From assembly GCA_937958475.1 (NCBI GenBank), contig CALFXR010000091.1:1-5368 (forward strand): DNA of 5,368 nucleotides, given 5' to 3'. Below are positions 1-5,368 of the stretch, one piece after another. Each line of letters starts with the position of its first letter. Position 1 is the first letter of the stretch. The DNA is from an uncultured Mesorhizobium sp. (GTDB lineage Bacteria; Pseudomonadota; Alphaproteobacteria; Rhizobiales; Rhizobiaceae). Under the pieces are notes generated by a model. That model saw nothing but the letters and a program-made list of their open reading frames with translations. It had not been told where the DNA came from and searched no databases. A program made the position numbers and the translations under genes.

Positions 1-356
1 ACGCCGAGGATGCCCCAGAACAGCACGCGGTGCTGGTAGCGGCGCGGGATGGCCAGATAGCCGAAGATCGTGGCGATGACGAAGATGTTGTCGACGGCGA
101 GGCTTTTCTCCACGACGAAGCCGGTCAGGTACTCGATGCCTGCCGTGCTGCCGAGTTGCCACCAGACGAAGCCGCCGAAGGAAAGGCCGAGCACGATGTA
201 GAAGGCCGACAGCGCCAGGCTTTCGCGCACGCCGATCTCGCGCGCGCCGCGGTGCAGGACGCCGAGGTCGAGCGCCAGGAGCGCGGCTACGAGGGTCATG
301 AAGCCGAGCCACATCCATAGCGGCTGGCCGAGAAAGAGTGTCGTCAGGAATTCCAT
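1..356 (-). CDS. TerC family integral membrane protein, Alx-type (partial, C-terminus outside window)
   Basis: This is the N-terminal 118 residues of a polytopic inner-membrane protein of the TerC/Alx family. The family is linked to metal-ion homeostasis, especially Mn(II) export, and to tellurite or alkaline-stress phenotypes. Translated by hand from the ATG at 356-354, it begins MEFLTTLFLG and shows hydrophobic segments at about residues 12-34, 45-66 and 76-102, with a fourth starting near 110. The family hallmark is the stretch at residues 83-92, EKSLAVDNIF, followed by IPRRYQHRVLFWGILG (103-118), which closely resembles E. coli Alx as I remember it. Membrane-embedded acidic residues typical of the family are Asp30, Glu83 and Asp89. 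Full-length members are roughly 300 residues or more, so over half is missing to the left. The start is supported by a GGAGAGG Shine-Dalgarno (complement of 364-370) 7 nt before the ATG. Family assignment is firm; the transported ion is inferred from homologues. Confidence 0.93.
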   Translation of the reverse strand, partial: MEFLTTLFLGQPLWMWLGFMTLVAALLALDLGVLHRGAREIGVRESLALSAFYIVLGLSFGGFVWWQLGSTAGIEYLTGFVVEKSLAVDNIFVIATIFGYLAIPRRYQHRVLFWGILG

Positions 357-363
357 GTCGTGT

Positions 364-380
364 CCTCTCCGTTGGAGGGG
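364..380 (-). promoter_or_regulatory. Hairpin sequestering the terC Shine-Dalgarno
   Basis: Read as minus-strand RNA, the sequence CCCCTCC-AAC-GGAGAGG folds into a 7-position stem (six pairs and one C-A mismatch) closed by a 3-nt AAC loop. The 3' arm GGAGAGG is the ribosome binding site itself, 7 nt from the terC ATG, so forming the stem would hide it. The sequence and pairing are directly visible. That it controls translation is inference, made more plausible because Alx/TerC genes are often under riboregulation (the yybP-ykoY manganese riboswitch). The tight loop and the mismatch make it only moderately stable, as a switchable element would be. Confidence 0.5.
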
Positions 381-381
381 A

Positions 382-453
382 ACCCGATGCGGAACGGCCG
401 GCGGATCGTGTCTTGGCAACGTCCGGACCCGTCATCGAGCTCACCCGATGCGG
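382..453 (-). repeat. 11-bp direct repeat ACCCGATGCGG in the terC leader
   Basis: ACCCGATGCGG occurs at 382-392 and again at 443-453, with start points 61 bp apart. The right copy forms part of one arm of the 421-459 hairpin. The left copy lies immediately upstream, in the terC direction, of the anti-SD arm at 374-380. Both copies contain CGATG, the complement of the CATCG at 433-437, so either could pair with that segment in RNA. The repeat could also be a duplicated protein-binding site. The repetition is exact; its function is unknown. Confidence 0.5.
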
Positions 454-459
454 TCCGAC
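421..459 (-). promoter_or_regulatory. Long imperfect hairpin in the terC leader
   Basis: On the plus strand GTCCGGACC (421-429) pairs with GGTCCGAC (452-459), with one bulged C. After a small internal loop, CATCG (433-437) pairs with CGATG (446-450), leaving an 8-nt terminal loop. That makes about 13 base pairs in two helices. It lies about 65-100 nt upstream of the terC start and has no T-tract on the 3' side in either direction, so it is not an ordinary intrinsic terminator. It may be part of a structured 5' UTR. In such GC-rich DNA some dyads arise by chance, so confidence is moderate. Confidence 0.45.
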
Positions 460-462
460 ATC

Positions 463-477
463 ACGATGGGACATCGT
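463..477 (-). promoter_or_regulatory. Perfect 6-bp hairpin/dyad ACGATG-GGA-CATCGT
   Basis: ACGATG (463-468) and CATCGT (472-477) are exact inverted repeats separated by 3 nt. This dyad is next to the 421-459 hairpin and uses the same CGATG/CATCG core. It could be an RNA stem in the terC leader or an operator half-site pair for a DNA-binding regulator of the divergent genes. The sequence alone does not decide between these. Confidence 0.35.
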
Positions 478-501
478 CAGAGGGGCCCGGCCCGCGGCGA
501 C

Positions 502-530
502 GAAATGGGCCGTCATGTCGCCCTTTTCAA
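502..530 (-). promoter_or_regulatory. Weak sigma-70-like promoter candidate for terC
   Basis: On the minus strand CTTGAAA gives a fair -35 (TTGAAA, complement of 525-530). With a 17-nt spacer it is followed by CATTTC (complement of 502-507) as a poor -10. If used, transcription would start near 495 and give a leader of about 140 nt containing the 463-477, 421-459 and 364-380 structures. The -35 and spacing are good, but the -10 fits poorly, so this is a tentative call. Confidence 0.22.
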
Positions 531-657
531 GGGGTGGCCGCCACGTCGCCCGCGGCCCGTTTCACATTTCCGCGACGTCGCCTCGCCTTCGCCCAGTTTG
601 CTGTTATCTTCCGATGTATGAGGCCCGCGCGGGAGTCGCCGGCCGCCGGAAGGGCCG

Positions 658-3294
658 ATGACGCTGCGCGGCGACGCATCCAACGACGAAAACCAGGCCA
701 GGCCGCCGGCCACCCGCTTCGGCGGGCGCTTGGGCCGCACGCGCGCGGCGACCTATGCCGCGATGGCGACCGAACGCTTCTGGCCGCTGGTGCTGCCGCT
801 GGTCGCCGTCGCCAGCCTCTTCCTCAGCGCCGCCTGGTTCGGCGTTTTCCGTCTGCTTCCCGACTGGGCGCGGATCGCGCTTGCGCTCGCTTTCGGCTTG
901 GCCGCCCTCGCCGCCGTGCTGCCGCTCCGGCGCTTCCGCCTGCCCGGCACGGCCGAGATCGACCGGCGCATCGAACGTGCGAACGGCCTGCGGCACACGC
1001 CCGTATCGGCCCAGAGCGACCGCCTCGCCGGTCGCGATGACGCCTTTTCCGCCGCACTCTGGCGCGAGCACCAGAAGCGCCTCGCCGCGTCGCTCGGCAC
1101 GCTCGGCTCCGACCTGCCGCATGCGCGTATGCCCGAGCGCGACCCGCTGGCGTTGCGCGCCCTGCCGGCGCTGCTGCTCGCGGTCGGCTTCGCCTTCTCC
1201 TTCGGTCCGCATGGCGGCGGCGTCGCCGACGCCTTCCGAGCGGCGCCCGGGCTCGACCTGCCGCCGCCGCGCATCGACGCCTGGGTGACGCCGCCGGCCT
1301 ATACCGGCAAGCCGCCCGTCTTCCTGACCAGCGAGGCCGCCGCGACCGAAGCCAACGCCTTCGTGGCCGGGGAGCAGGCCGCGAAAGTGGTCACCGTGCC
1401 GGCCGGTAGCGTCGTCACGCTGCGCGTCACCGGCGGCTCGGGCGCCGAGACGCTGTCGCTCACCGGCGCCGACGGCCTGACGCGGGACATCGCGCCGGCG
1501 GCCGCCGGCGCCGCGGCGGATGCGCCGGTGCAGGCAAAGCCGTCGACGGCCCGGCAGTTCGCCGGCACGCTCGACCGTGACGGCCTGCTTGCGCTGCGCT
1601 CCGGCGAGCGCGAGCTGAAGAGCTGGGCTTTCGCCGTGACGCCGGATGTCGCGCCGACGATCCGCTTCGCCGACGAGCCGAAGCGCGCGGCCAACGGCGC
1701 GCTCGAACTCGCCTACGAGATCGAGGACGACTACGGCGCCGCTTCGGCAAAGGCCGACTTCGCCCTCGCCGAACCCCAGGCGCCGGGCGCCCGGCCGCTC
1801 TACGGGGCGCCGGAGATGCCTCTGTCTCTGCCCCGGCGCGGCAAGGGCCCCGCGGCGAAGGCGACACGCGACCTCACCGAGCACGTCTGGGCCGGCGCGA
1901 AGGTTTCGCTCGCCCTCACCGCGGCCGACGACGCCGGGCAGGAGGCGCGAAGCGAGACGAAGACCTTCGTCATGCCGGAGCGGACCTTCACCAACCCGCT
2001 GGCCAGGGCCGTGGTCGAGCAGCGCCGCATCCTCGCCCTCGACGCCAACCGCAAGGGCCGTGTGCTCGACCTGATCGACGCGATCACGCTCCGGCCCGAA
2101 GATACGTTCTCGACGATGTCGCACTACCTCGCGCTGATGAGCGCGCGCACGCGGCTCAAGATCGCGACGAGCGACGACCAGCTGCGCGAGGTCGCCGACT
2201 ATCTGTGGGAGATCGCGCTCGGCATCGAGGACGGCGACCTGTCGGCGGCCGAGAAGCGCCTGCGCCAGGCCCAGGAGGCATTGCAGCAGGCGCTGGAGAA
2301 CGGCGCCGGCGACGAGGAACTCGACAAGCTCATGCAGGAGCTGCGCGAGGCGATGAACGAGTTCCTGCGCGAGTTCGCCGAACGCGCCCAGCAGAATCCG
2401 AACCTCGCCGAACAGATGCCGCAGCCCGGCCAGGAGATGCGCCAGAGCGACCTCGAACGCATGCTCGACCAGATCGAGAACCTCGCCAAGTCGGGCAACC
2501 GGGACAAGGCGCAGGAACTGCTGTCGCAGTTGCAGCAGATGATGAACAACCTGCAGGCCGGCCGCCAGCAGCAGGGCCAGGGCGGGCAGCAGAACTCCGA
2601 GATGCGCCAGCAGATGGACAAGCTCGGCGAGATCATGCGCCGCCAGCAGGAGATGATGAACGACACGTTCCGCATGGACCAGATGCAGCGCGGCCAGCGC
2701 CAGCGCGGCCAGGACCGCAGCGAGCAGCGCGGCGACCAGGGCCAGCAGGGCCAGGGCCAGCAGGGCGAGCAGGGCCAGGGCGGGCAGATGACGCCGGAGG
2801 AGTTCGCCGAGGCGCTGCGCCAGCTGCAGCAGGGCCAGGGCCAGTTGCGCCAGGATCTGGAAGCGCTGACCAAGGGCCTCGAGGGCATGGGCATCCAGCC
2901 CGGCGAGGGCTTCGGCGAGGCCGGCGAGGCGATGGGGCAGGCCGAGGGCGCGCTCGGCGAGGGCGAAGGCGACCGGGCCGCAGGCGAGCAGGGCCGCGCG
3001 CTGGAAGCGCTGCGCCGCGGCGCCCAGGACATGATGCAGCAGATGCAGCAGGCCATGGAAGGCGACCAGGGCGGCGGCCAGGAAGGCGGACGCCAGCAGA
3101 ACGCCGACCGCGACCCGCTCGGCCGGCCGCGGGCGACGACGGGCCCGGACTTCGGCAACTCCGTCGAGGTGCCCGACGAGATCGACGTGCAGCGCGCCCG
3201 CCAGATCCTCGAGGCCATCCGCAAGCGGCTCGGCAATGCGCTCAGCCCGGAGCTCGAGCGCAGCTATCTCGAAAGGCTGCTCGACCTCAGGTAG
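658..3294 (+). CDS. DUF4175 / TIGR02302 family membrane-anchored envelope protein
   Basis: An 878-residue protein of the alphaproteobacterial TIGR02302 family (DUF4175), whose function is not established. Members are around 850 residues, so this one is full length. Membrane segments lie at about residues 41-62, 70-90 and 165-184, with an Arg-rich loop (91-164) between the second and third. This suggests a cytoplasmic N-terminus and loop, and residues 185-878 in the periplasm. A beta-rich region follows, with TPPAYTGKPP at 211-220 and YEIEDDYG at 353-360; then comes the conserved block beginning MPERTF at 439. Residues about 520-680 are helical and rich in Gln, Glu and Met. A Gln/Gly/Glu low-complexity tract runs to about 820, and a conserved charged helical tail occupies 835-878. 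The ATG at 658 has GGAAGG (648-653) 4 nt upstream, a tight but usable spacing. It is divergent from terC and convergent with the amidase. A structural or envelope-assembly role is possible but unproven. Confidence 0.93.
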   Translation: MTLRGDASNDENQARPPATRFGGRLGRTRAATYAAMATERFWPLVLPLVAVASLFLSAAWFGVFRLLPDWARIALALAFGLAALAAVLPLRRFRLPGTAEIDRRIERANGLRHTPVSAQSDRLAGRDDAFSAALWREHQKRLAASLGTLGSDLPHARMPERDPLALRALPALLLAVGFAFSFGPHGGGVADAFRAAPGLDLPPPRIDAWVTPPAYTGKPPVFLTSEAAATEANAFVAGEQAAKVVTVPAGSVVTLRVTGGSGAETLSLTGADGLTRDIAPAAAGAAADAPVQAKPSTARQFAGTLDRDGLLALRSGERELKSWAFAVTPDVAPTIRFADEPKRAANGALELAYEIEDDYGAASAKADFALAEPQAPGARPLYGAPEMPLSLPRRGKGPAAKATRDLTEHVWAGAKVSLALTAADDAGQEARSETKTFVMPERTFTNPLARAVVEQRRILALDANRKGRVLDLIDAITLRPEDTFSTMSHYLALMSARTRLKIATSDDQLREVADYLWEIALGIEDGDLSAAEKRLRQAQEALQQALENGAGDEELDKLMQELREAMNEFLREFAERAQQNPNLAEQMPQPGQEMRQSDLERMLDQIENLAKSGNRDKAQELLSQLQQMMNNLQAGRQQQGQGGQQNSEMRQQMDKLGEIMRRQQEMMNDTFRMDQMQRGQRQRGQDRSEQRGDQGQQGQGQQGEQGQGGQMTPEEFAEALRQLQQGQGQLRQDLEALTKGLEGMGIQPGEGFGEAGEAMGQAEGALGEGEGDRAAGEQGRALEALRRGAQDMMQQMQQAMEGDQGGGQEGGRQQNADRDPLGRPRATTGPDFGNSVEVPDEIDVQRARQILEAIRKRLGNALSPELERSYLERLLDLR
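2737..2787 (+). repeat. Degenerate in-frame Gln/Gly tandem repeat
   Basis: Short units of the type CAGGGCCAG recur head to tail here and encode a Gln/Gly run at about residues 694-710 of the DUF4175 protein. Related units occur at 2569-2593 and 2826-2842. Such arrays can change length by replication slippage in whole codons. Low-complexity Gln/Gly sequence is a described trait of this family, so this is probably a flexible linker and not a mobile or regulatory DNA repeat. Confidence 0.6.
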
Positions 3295-3344
3295 CCGGTA
3301 TCGGCGCCGCGCCCATGAGCGGTGCGCAGCCCGCGCGGGACGAC

Positions 3345-3360
3345 GCCGGGGCGGCCCGGC
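3345..3360. terminator. GC-only hairpin in the convergent junction (possible weak bidirectional terminator)
   Basis: GCCGGG (3345-3350) and CCCGGC (3355-3360) form a perfect 6-bp stem with a 4-nt GCGG loop, in the 79-bp gap between the stop codons of the DUF4175 gene (3294) and the amidase (3374). A 10-bp palindrome, CCCGCGCGGG, lies beside it at 3330-3339. The position suits a shared terminator for converging transcripts. However, no T-tract follows on either strand, and such GC stems are common by chance here, so the call is weak. Confidence 0.22.
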
Positions 3361-3373
3361 CGGCCTACCGCTA

Positions 3374-4846
3374 TCAGTCCCTCTTCCGCGCTCCGCCACC
3401 GAACGGCGTCGCCTTCTCGTAGGCAGCGGCGGCCTGCAGCGTGGCGAGATCGCCGCGCGGCGGCCCGATCAGCTGCATGCCCATCGGCCGGCCCGACGCG
3501 TCGAAGCCGACCGGCACGTTGACCGCAGGGCACCCGGCCATGGTGGCCAGCGCGGAGACCTCCATCCAGCGGTGGTAGCTGTCCATGCTGCGGCCGCCGA
3601 CGACCGCGGGCCAATGCGTGCCGATGTCGAAGGGGAACACCTGCGCCGTCGGCAATGCCAGCAGGTCGTAGCGCGCAAACAGCCCGAGCACGGCCTTGTG
3701 CCACGCCGTGCGCACGCAGGCGGCGGCATAGATCTTCGGCGCGGTCAGCTCCAGCGCGCCCTCCGCCTCGAACACCGCCTCGGGCTTGAGCAGATGGCGG
3801 CGCCTGGGATCGCCGAGATGGACGCCGAGTGCGGCACCGCTGGTCGCGTGGCGCAGCGTGACGAAAGCCTGCCACAGCGATTCGGCGTCGAAATCGGGCA
3901 CGACCGGTTCGGTTCGCCAGCCGGCGCCGTCCATGGTCTTCAGCGCAGCCTCGCAGAGGCCGAGCACACCGTCCTCCATCGCCACATGGCCGCCGAGATC
4001 GCCGAGCCAGGCGACCTTCGGCGACGGGTTTCCGCCATCGAGCAGCCCCGGATAGTCCTCCGCCGGACCGTCGAGCGACAGCGGCGCGCGCGGATCGTAT
4101 CCCGCCTGCACGGACAGAAGCAGCGCCATGTCGCGCACGGTGCGTCCCATCGGACCCTCGACGCCCATCTGGGCGAAGAAGGATTCGAGCTGCGGCCCGG
4201 AGGGGACGCGGCCCTGGGAGGGGCGGAATCCGTAGACGTTGTTGTAGGCCGCCGGATTGCGCAGCGACCCACCCATGTCGCTGCCGTCGGCGATCGGCAG
4301 CATGTCGAGGGCGAGCGCGACCGCCGCGCCGCCGCTCGAGCCGCCCGCGCACAGCTTCTGGTCGATGGCATTGCGCGTCGGACCGAAGACGGGGTTGTAG
4401 GTCTGCGAGCCGAAGCCGAACTCGGGAACGTTGGTCTTGCCGACGATGATGGCGCCCGCCGCGCGGATGCGCCCGACGTGGTAGCAGTCCTCGTCGGGGA
4501 CGAAATCGGCGAAGATCGGCGAGCCGAAGGTGGTCCTGAGCCCGCGCGTCTGGGCGAGGTCCTTGATGGCGATGGGCAGGCCGTGCAGCGCTCCGGTCGT
4601 CCTGCCCGATGCCAGCGCGGCATCGGCTGCATCGGCCTCGGCGAGCACGTCCTCGCGCGGACGCCGCGAGACGATGGCGTTGACCGCCGGATTGACCGCG
4701 TCGATGCGGTCGAGGAAGGCCGAAACCACCTCGCGGGCGGAAAGCTGTCCAGCGCGCAGGCGCTCGGCGAGCAGCCAGGCGGGCGTCCGGCAGATGTCTC
4801 CGGCCTCGGGGATGGCTGGCGTTCCGGCGTCGGTCGGTCTGGTCAT
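3374..4846 (-). CDS. Amidase signature (AS) family hydrolase
   Basis: A complete 490-residue amidase-signature enzyme that hydrolyses a carboxylic amide to acid plus ammonia or amine; the substrate is not evident. The Ser-cisSer-Lys triad is intact: Lys95 in PIAIKDL, cis-Ser170 in AGGSSGG, and nucleophile Ser194 in DMGGSLRNPA. Spacings of 75 (Lys to cis-Ser) and 24 (cis-Ser to Ser) match those of fatty acid amide hydrolase. The C-terminal GCPAVNVPVG (about 443-452) and MGMQLIG motifs are also typical. It lacks a signal peptide and is probably cytoplasmic. I chose the ATG at 4846 because family homology begins just after it and a GGGGGAG (complement of 4858-4864) lies 11 nt upstream, a rather long spacing; the frame stays open further upstream but overlaps the DUF3237 gene with Arg-rich, non-homologous sequence. 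It is an independent amidase rather than GatA, since gatB and gatC are absent and the flanking gene is DUF3237. Confidence 0.93.
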   Translation of the reverse strand: MTRPTDAGTPAIPEAGDICRTPAWLLAERLRAGQLSAREVVSAFLDRIDAVNPAVNAIVSRRPREDVLAEADAADAALASGRTTGALHGLPIAIKDLAQTRGLRTTFGSPIFADFVPDEDCYHVGRIRAAGAIIVGKTNVPEFGFGSQTYNPVFGPTRNAIDQKLCAGGSSGGAAVALALDMLPIADGSDMGGSLRNPAAYNNVYGFRPSQGRVPSGPQLESFFAQMGVEGPMGRTVRDMALLLSVQAGYDPRAPLSLDGPAEDYPGLLDGGNPSPKVAWLGDLGGHVAMEDGVLGLCEAALKTMDGAGWRTEPVVPDFDAESLWQAFVTLRHATSGAALGVHLGDPRRRHLLKPEAVFEAEGALELTAPKIYAAACVRTAWHKAVLGLFARYDLLALPTAQVFPFDIGTHWPAVVGGRSMDSYHRWMEVSALATMAGCPAVNVPVGFDASGRPMGMQLIGPPRGDLATLQAAAAYEKATPFGGGARKRD

Positions 4847-4905
4847 GTTGCTGGCGGCTCCCCCTGCTGGTGGACCGAGCCTATAGCGAAAACGGCGCCG
4901 CCGTC

Positions 4906-5328
4906 TCAGTCCACGCGGAAGAATGACAGCGCCACGTCGGTGCCGGCGCCGTTGGTCTTCAGCGTGCCGACGAAGACGTGCTCGCGCAGCCACGCATAGG
5001 GACCCGCCGCCACCTCGAACTGCGGCGTCGTGCGGCCGGCGAAGTCGCCGCCGGCATCCTGCCGGGCGATGCCCGGATTGAGCACCGACACGAGCACGCC
5101 GTCATGGGTCTCGATCGTGTAGCGCGCCCAGATCTCGATCAGCCCGTCGCCGCGGGTCAGGCACCAGTCGGCGCCGCCGGGCAGCACGCGGCCGGAAAGG
5201 AGCGGACCCTCGACCCGGCCGCCGCGGATCGGGATCATCTCGCGCAGGCCCGTTCCGATCTCGCCGACGACGTATGGCTGGTCGATGTCGACGAAGAGCG
5301 TTGCGACGGGGGTGAGGCGCGGCGTCAT
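4906..5328 (-). CDS. DUF3237 domain-containing protein
   Basis: A 140-residue protein of the DUF3237 family, predicted to be a small all-beta barrel; no biochemical function is established as far as I know. Diagnostic stretches are RVLPGGADW (47-55), EIWARYTIETHDG (65-77) and the C-terminal TPQFEVAAGPYAWLREHVFVG (101-121), all placed as in other members. It has no signal peptide or membrane segment, so it is probably cytoplasmic. The start at 5328 (ATG) fits where the domain begins, with a weak GGA about 8-9 nt upstream. A GTG at 5364 would add 12 residues, and the frame stays open to the window edge, so a longer form cannot be excluded. The stop at 4906 is 59 bp before the amidase ATG on the same strand, suggesting a two-gene operon with this gene first. 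Confidence 0.85.
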   Translation of the reverse strand: MTPRLTPVATLFVDIDQPYVVGEIGTGLREMIPIRGGRVEGPLLSGRVLPGGADWCLTRGDGLIEIWARYTIETHDGVLVSVLNPGIARQDAGGDFAGRTTPQFEVAAGPYAWLREHVFVGTLKTNGAGTDVALSFFRVD

Positions 5329-5368
5329 GGCGGGATTCCGAATGGTCCTGGCCGGATCAGACACCGGC

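Larger units (their letters stand above)
357..657. other. Divergent intergenic region between terC-like and DUF4175 genes
   Basis: This 301-bp stretch lies between two divergently transcribed genes. I find no convincing protein-coding gene in it: the frames that stay open have no good ribosome site or recognisable product and run on as shadows into the flanking gene. Most of the visible structure favours the minus strand (the terC leader): dyads at 364-380, 421-459 and 463-477, a direct repeat at 382-392/443-453, and further small dyads at 496-522 and 521-533. The sequence GTCGCC recurs at 517-522, 545-550 and 577-582. On the DUF4175 side the only AT-richer patch is about 597-620, just ahead of the gene; it may hold a promoter, but I could not match a -35/-10 pair with acceptable spacing. 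Confidence 0.7.

Noticed and set aside
382..453. Possible yybP-ykoY manganese riboswitch from partial loop matches
   Set aside because: Only fragmentary similarity to the two conserved loops, and the distance between them is too short for the four-way junction. Kept as a search to run, not as a feature.
298..661. Small plus-strand open frames across the intergenic region
   Set aside because: No ribosome sites, no homology that I recognise, and Arg/Pro-rich composition typical of non-coding GC-rich DNA. The region is better explained as the leader and promoter area of the divergent genes.
604..3399. A 931-codon open frame on the minus strand, fully antisense to the DUF4175 gene
   Set aside because: Its translation is a low-complexity Leu/Ala/Arg/His product with no recognisable domain. 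It exists because the GC-rich codon bias of the sense gene removes stops from the opposite frame, while the sense frame carries clear family motifs.
2205..3422. A 405-codon plus-strand open frame overlapping the end of the DUF4175 gene
   Set aside because: It is Arg/Gly/Pro/Ala-rich shadow sequence in an alternative frame. Its tail, an ATG-started 35-residue reading at 3315-3422, has no convincing ribosome site and overlaps the amidase 3' end in antisense.
3374..4846. Interpretation of the amidase as GatA of the tRNA-dependent amidotransferase
   Set aside because: No gatB or gatC nearby, and the active-site flanks (GSDMGGSLRNPA) and the DUF3237 neighbour fit a stand-alone amidase better.
4880..4908. 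TATAGG (complement of 4880-4885) as a -10 box for a separate amidase promoter
   Set aside because: The hexamer stands out in GC-rich DNA, but no -35 resembling TTGACA is found 16-18 nt upstream (TGAGAC at 17 nt is a poor match), so co-transcription with the DUF3237 gene is simpler.
3236..4999. A 587-codon plus-strand open frame antisense to the amidase
   Set aside because: It has no recognisable motifs and an Arg/Gly/Ala-rich composition, whereas the opposite strand encodes an intact amidase with all catalytic residues.

Overview
This is a GC-rich chromosomal window (G/C strongly favoured at third codon positions), most likely from an alphaproteobacterium of the Hyphomicrobiales/Rhizobiales type. 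The best evidence is the central gene, a full-length member of the DUF4175/TIGR02302 family, which is known mainly from that class. There is no rRNA, tRNA, CRISPR array, insertion sequence or phage gene in view, and nothing suggests recent transfer.

Layout. (1) Positions 1-356, minus strand: the first 118 residues of a TerC-family membrane protein of the Alx type (Mn(II) export or metal homeostasis), cut by the window edge. (2) Positions 357-657: a 301-bp divergent intergenic region. Read in the terC direction it holds several dyads and a hairpin that pairs the terC Shine-Dalgarno sequence with an upstream anti-SD, so it looks like a structured, possibly regulatory 5' leader. (3) Positions 658-3294, plus strand: an 878-residue envelope protein with three N-terminal membrane segments and a large, probably periplasmic part ending in Met/Gln-rich helices and a Gln/Gly low-complexity tract. 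(4) Positions 3295-3373: a short convergent junction with a GC-only hairpin. (5) Positions 3374-4846, minus strand: a complete amidase-signature hydrolase with an intact Lys-Ser-Ser triad. (6) Positions 4906-5328 (possibly to the right edge), minus strand: a small DUF3237 protein, 59 bp upstream of the amidase and probably its operon partner.

How the genes relate. The TerC-like and DUF4175 genes are divergent and share the 301-bp region. The DUF4175 gene and the amidase are convergent. The DUF3237-amidase pair reads as a small catabolic or detoxification unit acting on an unidentified amide. I see no clear functional link between the three transcription units. The parts most worth a second look are the terC leader, the composition of the DUF4175 tail and the DUF3237-amidase pairing.
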